Assembly (NCBI GenBank): GCA_022728415.1
Contig: JAIJJM010000094.1
Coordinates: 1-7,587, forward strand
DNA: 7,587 bases
From: Collinsella sp.
Lineage (GTDB): Bacteria > Actinomycetota > Coriobacteriia > Coriobacteriales > Coriobacteriaceae
Direction of reading: 5' to 3'
In this document: piece by piece, positions 6,972 to 7,587 of the stretch
Numbering within the stretch: position 1 is the stretch's first letter
Layout of the letters: every line of letters starts with the position of its first letter
Program-made: the position numbers and the translations under genes
Notes under the pieces: model-generated
Databases searched by the model: none
What the model was told of the DNA's origin: nothing
What the model saw: the letters and a program-made list of their open reading frames with translations, nothing else

Positions 6972-7002
6972 TCATTCCCCCGGTGCCGCTCCCCACCGCC
7001 TT

Positions 7003-7036
7003 CGTTTCGGTCGCTCGTCAACCACCAACCGAAACG
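7003..7036 (+). promoter_or_regulatory. Hairpin touching the ribosome-binding site of the sigma-like gene
   Basis: CGTTTCGGT (7003-7011) pairs perfectly with ACCGAAACG (7028-7036) across a 16-base loop. The 3' arm ends inside the CGGAGG ribosome-binding sequence (7035-7040) of the gene starting at 7046, so folding would place a stem against the ribosome site and could lower translation. The symmetry is certain; the regulatory effect is inferred. Confidence 0.4.
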
Positions 7037-7045
7037 GAGGTCAAT

Positions 7046-7234
7046 ATGGCTATTATCAATCTGCGGGACTATTATCCGTTTTATACGTCGGATTGCTTTA
7101 TGGAAGTATCGGACGAAGTTGCAGAAATGTTCAAAGAATTTGACCGCAAGGAGGCTGACTACCGGCTGCGTACATACCGCCATAAAGCCTACTATTCACT
7201 TGATCGGGATGATGGGCTGGAGCATGAGGCTGTG
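7046..7234 (+). pseudogene. Sigma-70-like factor of a Firmicutes integrative element, truncated after ~63 residues
   Basis: The frame starts MAIINLRDYYPFYTSDCFME, continues VSDEVAEMFKEFDRKEADYR and LRTYRHKAYYSLDRDDGLEH, and reaches EAV. I recognise this as the N-terminal part of the small (~140-residue) sigma-70-family factors found in regulatory regions of Firmicutes conjugative and Tn916/Tn1549-type elements. In those, a C-terminal sigma-region-4 HTH follows that would bind the -35 element. Here the familiar sequence ends near 7234 and the frame runs into unrelated residues (HKPARISLTLIKYE...), so the DNA-binding half is gone. Start ATG 7046 is fixed by CGGAGG at 7035-7040. The open frame continues to a TAA at 7511-7513, but the last residues come from the IS256-type end. 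A functional sigma factor is unlikely. Confidence 0.7.
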
Positions 7235-7488
7235 CATAAACCAGCTCGTATTTCGTTAACTCTGATAAAATACGAGTGTATGGTATACATTGAGCCGTTC
7301 TACGGTGGTTACTATGTTTGGCGGTTGACAGCGAAGTCGAAGCAAGCGGTGTGCTACGTATTCATAGAACAAAAGGTGGGATGTGCTTCGCGGTTAGATG
7401 GCGAGACAATACCGTCGGCATATCGTCGGCTGGTGCCGAATAATCGTGGAGATGTATATGTATATAGTTGGCATCTCAACTGTACAAT
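7235..7488 (+). other. Unrecognised segment between sigma-factor junction and IS end; possible gene fragment
   Basis: This ~254-base piece lies between the point where the sigma-like protein loses its family sequence and the IS256-type end. The plus frame in register with 7046 is open throughout and looks protein-like, with many aromatic residues: YECMVYIEPFYGGYYVWRLT, then AVCYVFIEQKVGC and GDVYVYSWHLN. An ATG at 7278 could start it, but no ribosome-binding sequence precedes it. I do not recognise the family. It may be a fragment of an unknown host or element gene that was interrupted by the IS at about 7489. The minus strand shows nothing convincing. Confidence 0.35.
7245..7276. repeat. 9-bp inverted repeat close to the sigma-factor junction
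   Basis: CTCGTATTT (7245-7253) and AAATACGAG (7268-7276) are perfect reverse complements around a 14-base spacer. The left arm begins about 10 bases after the break in the sigma-like gene. The form (two short arms, AT-rich spacer) resembles a recombinase core site or a protein-binding site, and could mark the end of an inserted or joined piece. No recombinase gene is visible in the window. Confidence 0.4.
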
Positions 7489-7513
7489 GGGGCCTGTCTC
7501 GTTAAGTGTGTAA
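7489..7513. repeat. Terminal end of an IS256-family element
   Basis: GGGGCCTGTCTCGTTAAGTG followed by TGTAA, read inward, has the form of IS256-family ends (a G-rich terminus, then TTAAGTGTGTAA). It lies about 10 bases beyond the stop codon of an IS256-type transposase on the minus strand. The exact first base and the target duplication cannot be set because the other end is outside the window. Confidence 0.5.
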
Positions 7514-7522
7514 CTGGCGTTT

Positions 7523-7587
7523 TCATTGTTGTGTTCCCTCGCTTGGCCAGCGGTCGGCGAAGGTGATGGCAAAGGCGTTGAGCGCGG
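7523..7587 (-). CDS. IS256-family (Mutator-type) transposase, C-terminal tail (cut by window edge)
   Basis: Only the last ~21 residues are visible: ALNAFAITFADRWPSEGTQQ and a TGA whose complement lies at 7523-7525. The ALNAFAITF-DRWP ending is characteristic of IS256-family transposases of actinobacteria. The catalytic DDE residues lie outside the window. The GC-rich sequence matches the left flank rather than the operon. An IS end directly behind the stop supports the call. With so short a piece, whether the element is intact cannot be told. Confidence 0.6.
   Translation of the reverse strand, partial: ALNAFAITFADRWPSEGTQQ

Larger units (their letters stand above)
6597..7045. other. Non-coding interval with a series of strong hairpins
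   Basis: This 449-base stretch has no credible gene on either strand; the plus-strand frame that runs through it from 6824 reads as proline- and cysteine-rich filler with no start signal. It holds inverted repeats at 6618-6643, 6675-6698, 6743-6777, 6843-6864, 6949-6971 and 7003-7036. The first ones terminate the upstream operon. The later ones may form a structured leader for the sigma-like gene at 7046. Sequence of this kind is common between cargo and regulatory genes of Firmicutes integrative elements. Confidence 0.6.

Noticed and set aside
6824..7045. N-terminal extension of the sigma-like frame starting at 6824
   Set aside because: The extension runs through the hairpin-rich leader and has no ribosome-binding sequence at its start, while ATG 7046 follows CGGAGG and begins the recognised family sequence.

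Overview
The window looks like an accessory, transposon-scarred region of a high-GC Gram-positive bacterium, most likely Bifidobacterium or a close relative. The outer parts are GC-rich and carry pieces of two different insertion sequences whose protein sequences resemble bifidobacterial IS30- and IS256-family transposases. The central ~4.5 kb is visibly more AT-rich, uses many AAA/GAA/ATT/TTT codons and resembles low-GC gut Firmicutes (Lachnospiraceae-type) mobile-element cargo. The host assignment is inferred from composition and recognised families, not from a marker gene.

Layout. 1-344: 5' part of an IS30-family transposase gene on the minus strand, cut by the window edge, with its probable IS end near 392-418. 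605-1514: a decayed MFS efflux transporter gene with an in-frame TAG near its start and an internal deletion plus frame change near 1102-1112. 1515-2093: mostly uninterpretable sequence ending in an orphan coding fragment (1800-2093). 2112-6596: an intact, tightly packed five-gene operon on the plus strand. It encodes a small HTH protein, an OmpR/VanR-type response regulator, a histidine kinase with almost no extracellular loop, an ABC ATPase, and a two-FtsX-domain ABC permease with a ~200-residue extracellular domain. 6597-7045: a non-coding stretch with several strong hairpins, including terminator-like structures. 7046-~7234: the N-terminal part of a small sigma-70-like factor typical of Firmicutes conjugative elements, cut off at a sequence junction. 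~7235-7488: an unrecognised segment starting with an inverted repeat and possibly carrying a gene fragment. 7489-7587: the end of an IS256-family element with the transposase C-terminus on the minus strand.

How the parts fit. The two-component system and ABC transporter form a self-contained sense-and-respond module. In comparable Firmicutes systems the permease or its substrate (often a cell-wall-active peptide antibiotic) activates the kinase, and the regulator then raises transporter expression. Three ATGA-type start/stop overlaps imply translational coupling. The HTH protein at the head of the operon and the sigma-factor remnant behind it suggest that this piece was once part of a larger integrative element and is now stranded between two insertion sequences. 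I see no relaxase, integrase, T4SS gene or CRISPR array in the window. The operon is the most functional-looking item. The most unusual features are its operon architecture, the hairpin cluster behind it and the unexplained segment at 7235-7488.
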